Source of the DNA: Gammaproteobacteria bacterium
Lineage (GTDB): Bacteria; Pseudomonadota; Gammaproteobacteria; Eutrophobiales; Eutrophobiaceae
Assembly (NCBI GenBank): GCA_012103475.1
Contig: WLWS01000004.1
Location: 1 to 64,000, forward strand
Direction: 5' to 3'
Length of the DNA stretch: 64,000 nucleotides
Positions 9,148 to 18,744 of this stretch are shown here, piece after piece. The position numbers and the translations under genes were made by a program. Within the stretch, counting starts at the first letter, position 1. Each line of letters starts with the position of its first letter. The notes beneath the pieces were generated by a model. That model had not been told where the DNA came from, did not search any database, and worked only from the letters and a program-made list of their open reading frames with translations.

Positions 9148-11614
9148 ATGCACACCGCTATGAACAAAGCATCTGAAAACACTGGAAATTTATCCCGCGG
9201 CTTCATTCTCGACGGCTGGGAGGTTCTGCCTCTGGCCGGAAGCCTGAAAAAAGGTGAGAAACAGCTGCATCTGGAACCCAAGGTCATGGACGTCCTTCTC
9301 TGTCTGGCCCGCCATCAGGGCGAGGTGGTCAGTCGTGATACCCTGCTAAGTGAGGTCTGGGGCAAGGTAATCGTCACAGACGACGCCATTAATCGTTGTA
9401 TCTCTGAAGTTCGTACGGTACTGGGTGATACCGAGCGGCAAAGAAACTACATTCGAACGATTCCCAGACGCGGATACAGCCTGATTTTTCCGATTGAGCC
9501 ATTGTATGAAGATGAAGCGGTTCCAGGTGATTCAGACGAAGTTTCTGCCGAATCGGATGAGCTGCCGATAGACAATAATGTAAGCCCACCGCGTACCGGG
9601 GTTTTTAGTGTATTCAGCCCGAAAGTGCTGAGAACCCTGGTTGTTATCGCGGGCCCCCTCTTGATTATGTTGCTTGCCAAAAACTTTGACTTTGGCAGGC
9701 AAGGCAAAATTGAGAATGACGGCCTGACAAACGATCAGGCTCTGCCGGTCGTTGTGGATCATAGTATCTCCGGCGATCTTGAACTTGCCGCCCTCCCACT
9801 CGACCGTATTCGCTCCGTTGCGGTGCTGCCTTTTGTTAATCTCAGTGGTAATCCGGATCATGAATATTTCAGTGACGGCCTCTCTGAAGACATACGAAAC
9901 GCGCTGATGTCAGCGACAAACCTGCGTGTTGCGGCGCGCACTTCATCAATGGTGTTTAAAAATAAACCAATGGATGTACGCACGATTGCTACACAACTAA
10001 ATGTTGATGCCCTGCTTGAAGGCACAGTGCGAATAGATAATGAGCGTTTACGCATCACTACCCAACTAACCGATGCCCGTAACGGCTATTCTATCTGGGC
10101 GACTAGTTATGAGCGCAGTGTTGCGGATAAAATCGAAATTCAAACAGAGATCGCGAAAGAGCTTGCTCAACAACTGGCACCTTCTTTAAATAACTCCTCG
10201 GAGTTTATGAAAGGAGTGACCTCTAATGTTCAGGCCCATGATTATTATCTGCTAGGCCGTCATCATTGGCACGAACGTACGGCTGATTCTCTGAAACTCG
10301 CGGAAGAGTATTTTAAACAGGCTTTGAATCTGGATCCTGAATACGCACTGGCCTACTCGGGTCTCGCCGACGCGCTTATGTTCCAGACTCTCTATGGCGA
10401 AAAGAAAATGGATGAGATCAAGGATGAAGCTTATACCGCTATCCTCCGCTCTCTGGAGCTTGAACCCGATCTTGCTGAAGCACATGCTTCGCATGGCATG
10501 CTGCTGGAACAGACTGCCAGACCGGAACCAGCACGGAATGCCTATCGCAAAGCGGTCGAATTGAAACCACAGTATTCAATGGCGCACATGTGGCTGGGAA
10601 GTTCGTGGCTGGATTCGAGAGATGTTAAAAAGGCACATAAACACTATAAGGACGCTCTGCAGCTGGATCCGCTGCATCCGCAAATTCAGACAAACTATGC
10701 CCATTCACTAACCATGCAGGGCTACTACGATGAAGCTCTGCAGGCCTTATCTGATTTTTCCAAGGTTACTCCCTCTGAGAAATTCCTTAAGTTACAACTT
10801 GAGGCAAGATTGGCACTGGGACAGTACGACGAAGTTCTGAATCTTGCTGTCGGCCACAATTTTACCGGCGAATACAAACCTTATGCGAATATTTATGTAT
10901 TGGAAGCTCTGATTCAGCTGCAACATATTGATAAAGCGAAACGTATGGTCATCGACAATGGTAAATTGATGGACGACTGGCAAATCGCTCTGACCAATGG
11001 CAGCATTTCCGTTGTCGACAGAGATCCAGAGGGCTTAAAAGCAGTCGCGGATTTTATGTTGTCTGAAGATTTTAGTGTCAAACATGCCATGCAACGTTCC
11101 TGTACTGAAAGTTTTGCCTACTATATGTACGCACTCACCGATTATCTGCAGGGTCAATATGAAAAAGCCGACAAAGCCTTTGATTATTATCATGAGAAGC
11201 TTGCCGCCAGCGACTGCCTGATGAACGAACCGGAACTGGAAATTGCGGCTCTGCTTTACCACTCCGACAGCAAACTGCAGAGCAATCGTGAAGATGCCGA
11301 TGCACTGCGCATGCTTGAAGAAGCCGAGTCGATACTGCATTCACTTGCCGAGCAAGGCTCGGGATACTCCTAACCTTGGAGTCATTCGAGTTGCCCTGCA
11401 TAATTTCAAAAGCAATAACCTGCAGGCTCTGGAAGAAGTTCGACAAATGGTTGATCGCGGCTGGCAACCATTTGGTCTGATGCGTTCTTCACCCTTATTT
11501 GATAGCTTCCTCGGTAATGAAACCGTTGCCGCACAATTGTCACCACTGGAAGAGGGTTTTGATGAAATGCGTGCACAATGCGATAGTATCGGTCTGGCCA
11601 AACTGGGTCTGTAA
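9148..11614 (+). pseudogene. CadC-like winged-helix, TolB-like and TPR regulator, frameshifted near 3' end
   Basis: A membrane-anchored transcription regulator. Residues about 18-118 form an OmpR/ToxR-type winged helix (HLEPKVMDVLLCLARHQGEV, VSRDTLLSEVWG, IRTIPRRGYSL). A single membrane helix lies at about 161-178. Residues about 222-345 are a TolB/adenylate-cyclase-associated type domain (VAVLPFVNLSGNPDHEYFSDG). TPR repeats fill about 360-740. The first frame stops at 11373, but the next frame continues with family-like sequence (GVIRVALHNFK through SIGLAKLGL) to 11614. One extra G in the GGG at about 11360-11362 explains the break; corrected length is about 821 aa. Because the lesion touches only the last 80 residues, the DNA-binding part could still work. 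The target genes are unknown. Confidence 0.85.
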
Positions 11615-11637
11615 TTTTATTACCGGAGTATCGCTAT

Positions 11638-12483
11638 ATGAATATTACTCCTCTGGCTGAATCCTTCGCCTTTGAGGTCACCGAAGTTGATATTGCCAGT
11701 GAAATAAACGAAAAAGATTTCTCTGCAATTCAAAACACATTCCATAATTGCGGCGTCATGCTGTTTCGTGATCAACAGCTGAGCGAAAAGCAGCATATCG
11801 ACTTCAGCCGTCGCTTCGGCCCGCTCGAAATTCATATCGCCAGGCAATACCTGCTCGAAGGTCATCCTGAAATTGTTGTCTTATCCAATAAGGTGGAAAA
11901 TGGCAAAGCCCTCGGAATAGAAGATGCCGGTCGTTTCTGGCACTCCGATCTATCCTACATGCATAATCCCAGCCTCGGCTCGCTTCTCTATGCTCTGCAA
12001 GTTCCGCCACCTGAGGCCGGAGGCAATACACCTTATGCCAGCATGTACGCTGCCTATGACGCACTTGATGATTCCATGAAGGAACGTCTAAAAAGTCTTA
12101 GAGCAGTCCACAGTTATGAACAACGCTGGCAAAAAGATGCCAATCGCGGAATGCAACGTACACAACTTGACGATAACGAACGTGAAATGCTTCCTGAGGT
12201 GAGCCACCCGATAGTGCGTCCACATCCGATTACCGGCAGGAACGCTCTTTATATCAATGAAGGCTTCACTGTACAAATTGAAGGATTAACAGAGTCAGAG
12301 TCACAAGCTCTGCTTGATGAATTGTTCGCGCACTCAACTCAGCAACAATTTGTTTATACGCACAACTGGCGCGCAGGAGATTTGATTATGTGGGACAACG
12401 CCTGCGTGGTTCACTCGGCCAGCTGGTACGATCCGGCCTACACCCGCCATCTGCATCGCACCACTATTGCTGGTCCGGCGTAA
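11638..12483 (+). CDS. TauD/TfdA-family Fe(II)/2-oxoglutarate dioxygenase
   Basis: A 281-residue member of the taurine dioxygenase family, which hydroxylates small substrates using 2-oxoglutarate and Fe(II). The facial triad is visible as His and Asp in FWHSDLSY and the distal His in CVVHSASWYDP. The 2-oxoglutarate-binding Arg follows in RHLHRTTIAG. The N-terminus, GVMLFRDQQLSEKQHIDFSRRFGPL, is standard for the family. The substrate cannot be read from sequence. The gene follows the CadC-like regulator by 23 bp and overlaps the convergent MFS gene by 20 bp. Regulator, oxygenase and carrier may form one small catabolic unit. Confidence 0.9.
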   Translation: MNITPLAESFAFEVTEVDIASEINEKDFSAIQNTFHNCGVMLFRDQQLSEKQHIDFSRRFGPLEIHIARQYLLEGHPEIVVLSNKVENGKALGIEDAGRFWHSDLSYMHNPSLGSLLYALQVPPPEAGGNTPYASMYAAYDALDDSMKERLKSLRAVHSYEQRWQKDANRGMQRTQLDDNEREMLPEVSHPIVRPHPITGRNALYINEGFTVQIEGLTESESQALLDELFAHSTQQQFVYTHNWRAGDLIMWDNACVVHSASWYDPAYTRHLHRTTIAGPA

Positions 12484-13753
12484 AACGTACGGCAAGCCAG
12501 AAAACCGGAATAGAGAGCATAGAAACGATGGTAAACACCAGCAGGGAGACTGTGTAAGGCGAGGCGTTGCCTGCCTCAATTAAATAATCAATGAGAACGC
12601 CGCTGGCGGTTATCGACATACCGACACCAACAACGCTGGCCATGAGAATGTTAAACGCCACCACCGTGGAACAAATATGCGGTGGTGCCAGCTCCTGAAT
12701 CGTCGCATAAGAAGGCCCGTAAAGTACCCCTAGCTGAAAGAAAGTAAAGAACACGCCCAGCCAGAAAAAGAAGGAGTCGGGATCGGCGAGGCGGTAGTAG
12801 ATATTGATCGGTGCCAAGAGTATCAAGACCCAGAACAGAAAAGAAAGCCGACTCTTACCGGTACGTTTTCGCCAGTAATCACTACCAATTCCACCAATCA
12901 GATTACCCAGTACGCCACCAGCCACACCGAACCAGCCGGTGGTCTGAGCAATTAAGGCACGATCGTAACCTCTCTCCTGCACGTACCAGAGTTGATCAAA
13001 GGCGGTAGCACCGAACATACCATGCACGCACACGCCTCCCATGATGGTGAAGACGAGTGCCGGTGACTGACGCAAGGCCGCAAACAAATCGACAATCTGA
13101 CCTATCACACTGGCCTTTTTTTCAGTTGAATCCCTGACCTGACGACGCGGTACATCATTAATAAACAGTACCACCAGCGAAAGCGCAATACCTAGCCCGC
13201 CGAGCAGATAAAAACACATACGCCAGCCAATTGCCGGCCCGAGATAGCCGGCGACAAGCAGACTTACTCCGAAACCGATGGACACACCCATGTAATAAAA
13301 GCCGGAAGCGAAGCCACGTTTATGGGGAGGGAATTTGTCTGCCAGCATGGCAATTGCTGCGGGTGACAAAGTCGATTCGCCCACACCGATCAACATTCTG
13401 GGCAGGGCAAGACTGGCAAATCCTTTTGCGGCACCTGAGGCTGCTGTACATAAACTCCAGAGGAATACGGCAGCCGCAATCAAACGTGGCCGATGATACA
13501 TATCGGCGAGAGCGCCCATGATCAAGGCCATAAATGAATAAAACACCATGAACAGTAAACCGGTGAGCAAGCCGAACTCAGTATTGGTCAGATTCAGGTC
13601 CGGCACGATGAAATTGGCAAAACTGCTGAGTAATTGCCTATCGACCATACTTAGAATATTGAGCAGGGTGAGTAAACCGAGCAGAAGATAGTGCGACAGA
13701 GTGATCTTGTCACTTTCGGAAAGTGTTTCCTGTGCCCCCACCTCACTTGTCAT
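12464..13753 (-). CDS. MFS transporter, spinster-like
   Basis: A 429-residue inner-membrane carrier with about 12 hydrophobic helices. The motif LTNTEFGLLTGLLFMVFYSFMA after helix 1, the loop ADMYHRPRLI and the signature LIGVGESTLSPAAIAMLAD are typical of the spinster/hexuronate-like branch of the major facilitator superfamily. The substrate is unknown. The gene is divergent from the PLP decarboxylase and convergent with the TauD-like oxygenase, so it may import the substrate of one of them. Confidence 0.87.
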   Translation of the reverse strand: MTSEVGAQETLSESDKITLSHYLLLGLLTLLNILSMVDRQLLSSFANFIVPDLNLTNTEFGLLTGLLFMVFYSFMALIMGALADMYHRPRLIAAAVFLWSLCTAASGAAKGFASLALPRMLIGVGESTLSPAAIAMLADKFPPHKRGFASGFYYMGVSIGFGVSLLVAGYLGPAIGWRMCFYLLGGLGIALSLVVLFINDVPRRQVRDSTEKKASVIGQIVDLFAALRQSPALVFTIMGGVCVHGMFGATAFDQLWYVQERGYDRALIAQTTGWFGVAGGVLGNLIGGIGSDYWRKRTGKSRLSFLFWVLILLAPINIYYRLADPDSFFFWLGVFFTFFQLGVLYGPSYATIQELAPPHICSTVVAFNILMASVVGVGMSITASGVLIDYLIEAGNASPYTVSLLVFTIVSMLSIPVFWLAVRFTPDQQ

Positions 13754-13833
13754 TGGGGGATTATCCGTGATGTGTTATGAAAAGCAATTGTTGTTAGTAT
13801 TCATCCAGCGACAACAATGAACGGGAAGTAATT

Positions 13834-15312
13834 ATGTCAGCAAAAGTCACTCTGGATTACTCACTCGAAGTTTTTGAAACCTTGCTAGGCGAGGCTTCGC
13901 GGATGGTCACCAGGCGCTATGACAATCTTGATGAGGCCCCGACTTTCGCCGGTTTATCACCTGCCGAAGTGGCCAGCTGGTTTGATGAACCATTGCCAGA
14001 TAAGGAAATGGACCCGCAAGAGCTTCTGCAACAAGTCGATACACAGGTTATGAAAAACGCGACGCTGAACATCAGCCCGCACTTTCACGCCTATGTGAAT
14101 ACCGGTGGCACTCAGATATCCATTATCGCCGAGCTGCTGGCATCCGCCGTTAATCAGAATCTGGGCAAGTGGCATCTGTCACCGATAATGTGTGAAATCG
14201 AGAAACGCGTGATCCGCTGGTGCGCCGATTTAATTGATTATTCATCGTCTGCGGGCGGTGTGCTGGTTAGCGGAGGTTCTGCTGCGAATCTTGCCGGCCT
14301 GACTGTCGCGCGTAATATCGTTTTTGAAAATCAGGCTGTGCGTGACAAGGGCCTGTTTGGATTGGCACCCATGATTGTCTATACCTCAACAGAAGTGCAT
14401 GGCTGTGTTGACAAAAGTATTGAGCAACTTGGTATCGGCATGAGCAATTTGCGTAAAATCCCGACTGATAATGATAATAAAATCGATCTTAATGTTCTGA
14501 CAGATCAGATACAGCAGGATAAAGCGGATGGTTTACAACCTTTCTGTCTAATCGGCAATGCCGGTACGGTAAACTCAGGTGCAATCGATCCGCTCGACAA
14601 ACTTGCCGACATCGCTGCCGAGCACAAACTCTGGTTTCATATTGATGGCGCCTATGGTGGGCTTGCCGGGGCTCTTGAGGAAATAAGGTCACTCTATAAA
14701 GGACTTGAACGTGCGGATTCGATCGCCATTGATTTTCATAAGTGGCTGTATCAGCCTTTTGAAGCCGGCTGTGTGCTGGTAAAAAGCTGGGACGAACTGG
14801 AAAGAACTTACTATAAAACAGCATCCTATCTCTCCACCGATGATCAGAGCGATAATCGATTCGATTTTAACAAATATAATTTTCAACTCTCACGCAACGC
14901 CAAAGCCCTGAAAATATGGATGAGCTTCAAAGCCTATGGTGCTGACAGAATAAAAAATGCTATCCGTAACGATATCGAACTTACCCGCTATCTTGAAGCG
15001 TAGCTTGACTCTGCAGATGATTTTGAATTGTGCAACAGTGCAGAGCTTTCGATCTGTTGCTTTCGTTACACTGGTAATCTGGACAAAGACAGGTCAGACC
15101 TTGTTGATAGACTAAACACTGATATTATTCCTGCTCTTGAAAGCGATGCACGGGTTTTTATTACCGGGACCTTGCTCGATGGCCGGCCTGTGATACGCGC
15201 CTGTCAGATTAATCACAGAAAACAACAGGAACACATTGATTTCCTGCTTGAAGTGATCAGAAATGTAGGAACTAATGTTGAAAAATCCATGCATATTAAT
15301 ACAACCTTATGA
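13834..15312 (+). pseudogene. Group II PLP-dependent decarboxylase, interrupted by an amber codon
   Basis: A member of the aromatic-amino-acid/glutamate decarboxylase family. The cofactor-binding Lys is about residue 303 in DFHKWLYQPFEAGC. The upstream Asp sits in WFHIDGAYGG, and the glycine-rich VLVSGGSAANLAGL loop is present. TAG at 15001-15003 ends the frame at residue 389. The same frame continues without shift to 15312 with the expected C-terminal domain (ELSICCFRYTGN, VFITGTLLDGRPVIRACQIN). The whole unit is 492 residues, the usual family length. A single substitution such as CAG or AAG to TAG would explain it. The 3' end overlaps hutC by ATGA, so the gene could make a histidine- or aromatic-derived amine, but the substrate is not provable here. 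Confidence 0.85.
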
Positions 15313-16034
15313 GCGTTAATCTCGACAAAGAAGTTGGCCCTCTTTATCAACGACTCAAATCTTTTATTATCAGACAAATTGAAAATGGTGACTGGCTACC
15401 CAAACACCAGTTACCTTCGGAACACGAATTAGTAGCCGATCTTGGCGTCTCGAGAATGACTGTGAACCGTGCCTTGCGCGAACTGGCTAGTGACGGTTAT
15501 CTCACCCGGGTCGCAGGCGTCGGTACCTTTGTTGCCGAATTACAAAGTCGCAGTCACTTCCTTGAAATCAGAAATATCGCCGATGAAGTCCGCGAGCGCA
15601 TGCATGATTATAGCGCCAGAGTCGTGCTGAATAAGAAAGAGAAGCTAAGTTCCGAGAATGCATTACGCCTGCAAGTGCGTCAGGCCAGCAACGCTTTCCA
15701 TTCAACTATTGTGCATATGGAAAACCATATTCCCATCCAGCTGGAAGATCGTTTCGTCAACCCGCAAGTAGTACCGGGCTATGGCAGCGTCGATTTTACC
15801 CAAACCACACCTGCTGAATATTTACTAAAAGTAGCGCCATTGCAGGAAGTGGAACACACGGTACAGGCACGTTTCCCTGCAGCACGCATTCGTAATCTAT
15901 TGCATCTGGAAAAAAACGAAGCTTGTCTGGTATTACTGAGGCGCACCTGGAGTAAAGGTAAGATTGCTTCCTTTGCGACCCTTTATCATCCCGGTAATCG
16001 CTATGAATTAAGTGATCATTTCACGCTACGTTAG
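15309..16034 (+). CDS. hutC: HutC-type GntR regulator of histidine utilisation
   Basis: A 241-residue repressor with an N-terminal GntR winged helix (PLYQRLKSFIIRQIENGDW, LPSEHELVADLGVSRMTVNRALREL, residues about 10-75) and a C-terminal UTRA ligand domain (residues about 95-235). HutC proteins sense urocanate and release hut promoters. The start overlaps the stop of the upstream decarboxylase frame (ATGA). The 3' end overlaps the convergent hutI by 14 bp. A palindrome of the kind bound by HutC lies before hutF (17341-17350). Confidence 0.92.
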   Translation: MSVNLDKEVGPLYQRLKSFIIRQIENGDWLPKHQLPSEHELVADLGVSRMTVNRALRELASDGYLTRVAGVGTFVAELQSRSHFLEIRNIADEVRERMHDYSARVVLNKKEKLSSENALRLQVRQASNAFHSTIVHMENHIPIQLEDRFVNPQVVPGYGSVDFTQTTPAEYLLKVAPLQEVEHTVQARFPAARIRNLLHLEKNEACLVLLRRTWSKGKIASFATLYHPGNRYELSDHFTLR

Positions 16035-17259
16035 AGGCAAGACCATCTTTGTATACACGTGAACAGGGGTTAGCGCCGATCATATAGGCCAATTCAGCAG
16101 GATCTTGTATATCCCAGAGAACAAAATCAGCACGTTTTCCTACTTCAAGCGTACCGCGATCTTCACCCAGCCCAAGCGCCCTCGCCGCATTACGGGTAAC
16201 ACCTGCCAGAGCTTCCTCAGCAGTCAGAGAAAAAAGCGTGCAAGCCATATTCATCATCAAGAGCAGGGAAAGTACCGGCGATGAACCGGGGTTAGCATCG
16301 GTAGCCACAGCGATTGCTACGCCATGTTTACGTAGCAAATCAAGCGCTGGCTTTTGTTTTTCCCGCAGCACATAAAAGGCGCCTGGCAAGAGAACCGCCA
16401 CAGTTCCACTCATCGCCATCTTTTTAATGCTGGCTTCAGAGCTGTATTCAAGGTGATCGGCCGAAAGCGCACCATGCTCAGCGGCCAGACCGGCAGCACC
16501 AAGGTCAGATAATTGATCGGCATGCAATTTAAGAGGCAAACCCAGTTCCTTTGCCAGTACAAACAGTCGGGATATCTCTTCTGGAGAAAAACCTATGTGC
16601 TCACAAAAACCGTCAACGGCATCCGCCAGACCCTGGCAACTTACTTCGGGCAAAATCTGAGTTAACAGTATTTCCAGATACCCTTCCCGGTCCTGATTAT
16701 ATTCTTGCGGTAGTGCATGAGCACCGAGGAAGGTGGTGCGTAATTCAATTTCCCTGTCTTGCTGATCCAGCTGTCGGGCGACACGTAACATTTTCAGTTC
16801 GGTATTGAGTTCAAGGCCATAACCGGATTTTACTTCAAGTGTGGTTACCCCTTCGGACTTCAGCCGGGCAATTCGCTTGGCAGCCGATAAGGCAAGTTCA
16901 TCCATTGAGGCATCCCGCGTTGCCTTTACAGTCGAAAGAATGCCTCCGCCGGCCTTTTGCAATTCTTCGTAAGTGGCACCTTTAAGGCGCATTTCGAATT
17001 CGCTAGCGCGATTGCCTGCATAAATGATGTGCGTATGACAGTCAATCAAACCGGGGCTCAGCCACTGATTATTCCCGCTCTCTACCTGATCTGCGGCCTG
17101 TCTTTGCGATTCTGTCAGCTCATCCATGCACCCCAGCCAGGCGATACGACCGTTCTTCACCGCAATGGCGGCATCGCGGATTGCGCCATAATCAGAGGCA
17201 TTTTCCACCATGGTGGCAAGCTGAACATCAGTCAGCAGGAGATCCCAGGCATTTGTCAT
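16021..17259 (-). CDS. hutI: Imidazolonepropionase
   Basis: Hydrolyses 4-imidazolone-5-propanoate to N-formimidoyl-L-glutamate, the third step of histidine breakdown. This amidohydrolase (412 aa) has the metal motif LIDCHTHIIYAGNR and the conserved EVKSGYGL, FLGAHALP, LHADQLSDLG, SADHLEYSS and ATDANPGSSP blocks. Length and order match HutI. It is divergent from hutF, so the shared 100-bp gap probably holds promoters for both. Cytoplasmic and zinc-dependent by family. Confidence 0.96.
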   Translation of the reverse strand: MTNAWDLLLTDVQLATMVENASDYGAIRDAAIAVKNGRIAWLGCMDELTESQRQAADQVESGNNQWLSPGLIDCHTHIIYAGNRASEFEMRLKGATYEELQKAGGGILSTVKATRDASMDELALSAAKRIARLKSEGVTTLEVKSGYGLELNTELKMLRVARQLDQQDREIELRTTFLGAHALPQEYNQDREGYLEILLTQILPEVSCQGLADAVDGFCEHIGFSPEEISRLFVLAKELGLPLKLHADQLSDLGAAGLAAEHGALSADHLEYSSEASIKKMAMSGTVAVLLPGAFYVLREKQKPALDLLRKHGVAIAVATDANPGSSPVLSLLLMMNMACTLFSLTAEEALAGVTRNAARALGLGEDRGTLEVGKRADFVLWDIQDPAELAYMIGANPCSRVYKDGLASNVA

Positions 17260-17302
17260 AAGCTAAATCGTTTCAATTCGGGGCAACAACACTAATTAGG
17301 GT

Positions 17303-17350
17303 TTGCCAACAATATCAGCGCACTTTATCATGTGTGTACCTGTATATACA
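17303..17350 (+). promoter_or_regulatory. hutF promoter with HutC-type operator
   Basis: TTGCCA (17303-17308) and TATCAT (17326-17331) are separated by 17 bp and make a good sigma-70 promoter. Just downstream, about where transcription would start, lies the perfect palindrome TGTATATACA (17341-17350), preceded by the weaker TGTGTGTACC (17331-17340). A TGTA-N2-TACA core is the form I recall for HutC-like GntR sites. A repressor there would block the promoter. Confidence 0.6.
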
Positions 17351-17361
17351 ACTCAAGACAA

Positions 17362-18732
17362 GTGGACTATTTCTCAAAACAAATACTACTTCCGGATGGC
17401 TGGAAAACCAATGTCCGTTTTGGCGTAAATAGTAGTGGTGAATTCACTGAAATTCAGGAGAATGCCGAGCCCGCAGGTGCCTCTGTCATCGAAGGGATTG
17501 TCGTTCCCGGCATGCCCAACCTTCACAGCCATGCTTTTCAGCGAGCCATGGCAGGTATGAGTGAATTTGCTGTCGCTGGCGAGAATAATTTCTGGTCCTG
17601 GCGTCAAACCATGTACAAACTTGCCAATTTGATGACTCCTGAGCAAATACGAGTCGTCGCCGCACAGCTCTATATGGAAATGCTAAAGGCTGGTTATACC
17701 TCAGTCGCAGAGTTTCACTATTTGCATCATGATTTTAAAGGCAAGCCTTACGCTGCCACTGACGAAACCTGCACCCAGCTTATTGATGCTGCCTGTCAAA
17801 CCGGTATCGGCTTAAGCTTATTACCCGTCTTATATATGAGTGCGGATATTTCGGGTCGCTCGCCTGCTACCGAGCAGGCACGATTTGCCCATGACATCGA
17901 TAGCTATATAGCCCTGTTCGAATCACTGCTGGACAAACAGTCAGAACAACTGCGAACGGGCATGGCCTTTCATAGTCTCCGCGCAGTACCCATCGATGCT
18001 CTGCTGGCAGTTATCGGTTATTACTCAGAGTCGTTTTCCGATCATCCCCTACATATTCACATTGCAGAGCAGCCTAAAGAACTGGAGGAATGTCTGCAGG
18101 TTTACGGCAACACACCGGTGCAATGCTTATTCGACGAAGTCGATGTGAATCAGCACTGGTGTCTTGTGCACGCCACTCATGTCAGCGCCGATGAAATAGC
18201 TCTCATGGCGGATAGTCATTGCGTCGTCGGGCTGTGCCCGACAACAGAAGCCAATCTTGGCGATGGGATTTTTCCCTTGCAGGAATTTCTGACAAAAGGA
18301 GGGAGTATCGGAATTGGTTCAGACAGCCACGTCTCCGTCAGTCCGGTCGAAGAACTACGCTGGCTCGAGTACGGTCAGCGCCTGATATCGCAACAACGTA
18401 ATAATGTCGCGGATGAATCTGAATCACATAGCGGTGCACGCCTATGGAACGCCACCCTCAACGGCGGTGCCCGGGCACTTGGGAGAAATGTCGGCTCGAT
18501 CGCCAGCGGCCAACGTGCCGATTTACTGGTTCTGGATGACAGTCATCCCCTGCTCTATGCCAGGCCGCCGGAGCAAGTGCTCGATAGTTTGATTTTTGCC
18601 GGTAATAGCAATCTGATAAAGGACGTCATGGTCGGTGCTTGCTGGCAGGTGAAGGACGCAAGGCATAAGCAGGAAGATGAGATTGTTTTTGCCTTTAACA
18701 AGGTAATGCATGAACTAATAAGCAAGTTGTAG
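17362..18732 (+). CDS. hutF: Formimidoylglutamate deiminase
   Basis: Converts N-formimidoyl-L-glutamate to N-formyl-L-glutamate and ammonia; hutG then completes the five-step pathway. The amidohydrolase motif is PNLHSHAFQRAMAG, followed by FWSWR, SVAEFHYLHHD, HIHIAEQ, HATH, GLCPTTEANLGDG and GSDSHVSVSPVEELRW, all diagnostic for HutF. The frame is open to an ATG at 17332, but that ATG lies on the edge of the predicted -10 box and the operator would fall inside the gene. GTG at 17362 (protein start VDYFSKQILLPDGW) matches the normal HutF N-terminus, so it is preferred. It heads a plus-strand run of hutF, hutU, hutH and hutG. Confidence 0.92.
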   Translation: MDYFSKQILLPDGWKTNVRFGVNSSGEFTEIQENAEPAGASVIEGIVVPGMPNLHSHAFQRAMAGMSEFAVAGENNFWSWRQTMYKLANLMTPEQIRVVAAQLYMEMLKAGYTSVAEFHYLHHDFKGKPYAATDETCTQLIDAACQTGIGLSLLPVLYMSADISGRSPATEQARFAHDIDSYIALFESLLDKQSEQLRTGMAFHSLRAVPIDALLAVIGYYSESFSDHPLHIHIAEQPKELEECLQVYGNTPVQCLFDEVDVNQHWCLVHATHVSADEIALMADSHCVVGLCPTTEANLGDGIFPLQEFLTKGGSIGIGSDSHVSVSPVEELRWLEYGQRLISQQRNNVADESESHSGARLWNATLNGGARALGRNVGSIASGQRADLLVLDDSHPLLYARPPEQVLDSLIFAGNSNLIKDVMVGACWQVKDARHKQEDEIVFAFNKVMHELISKL

Positions 18733-18744
18733 ACGGAGAAAAGT

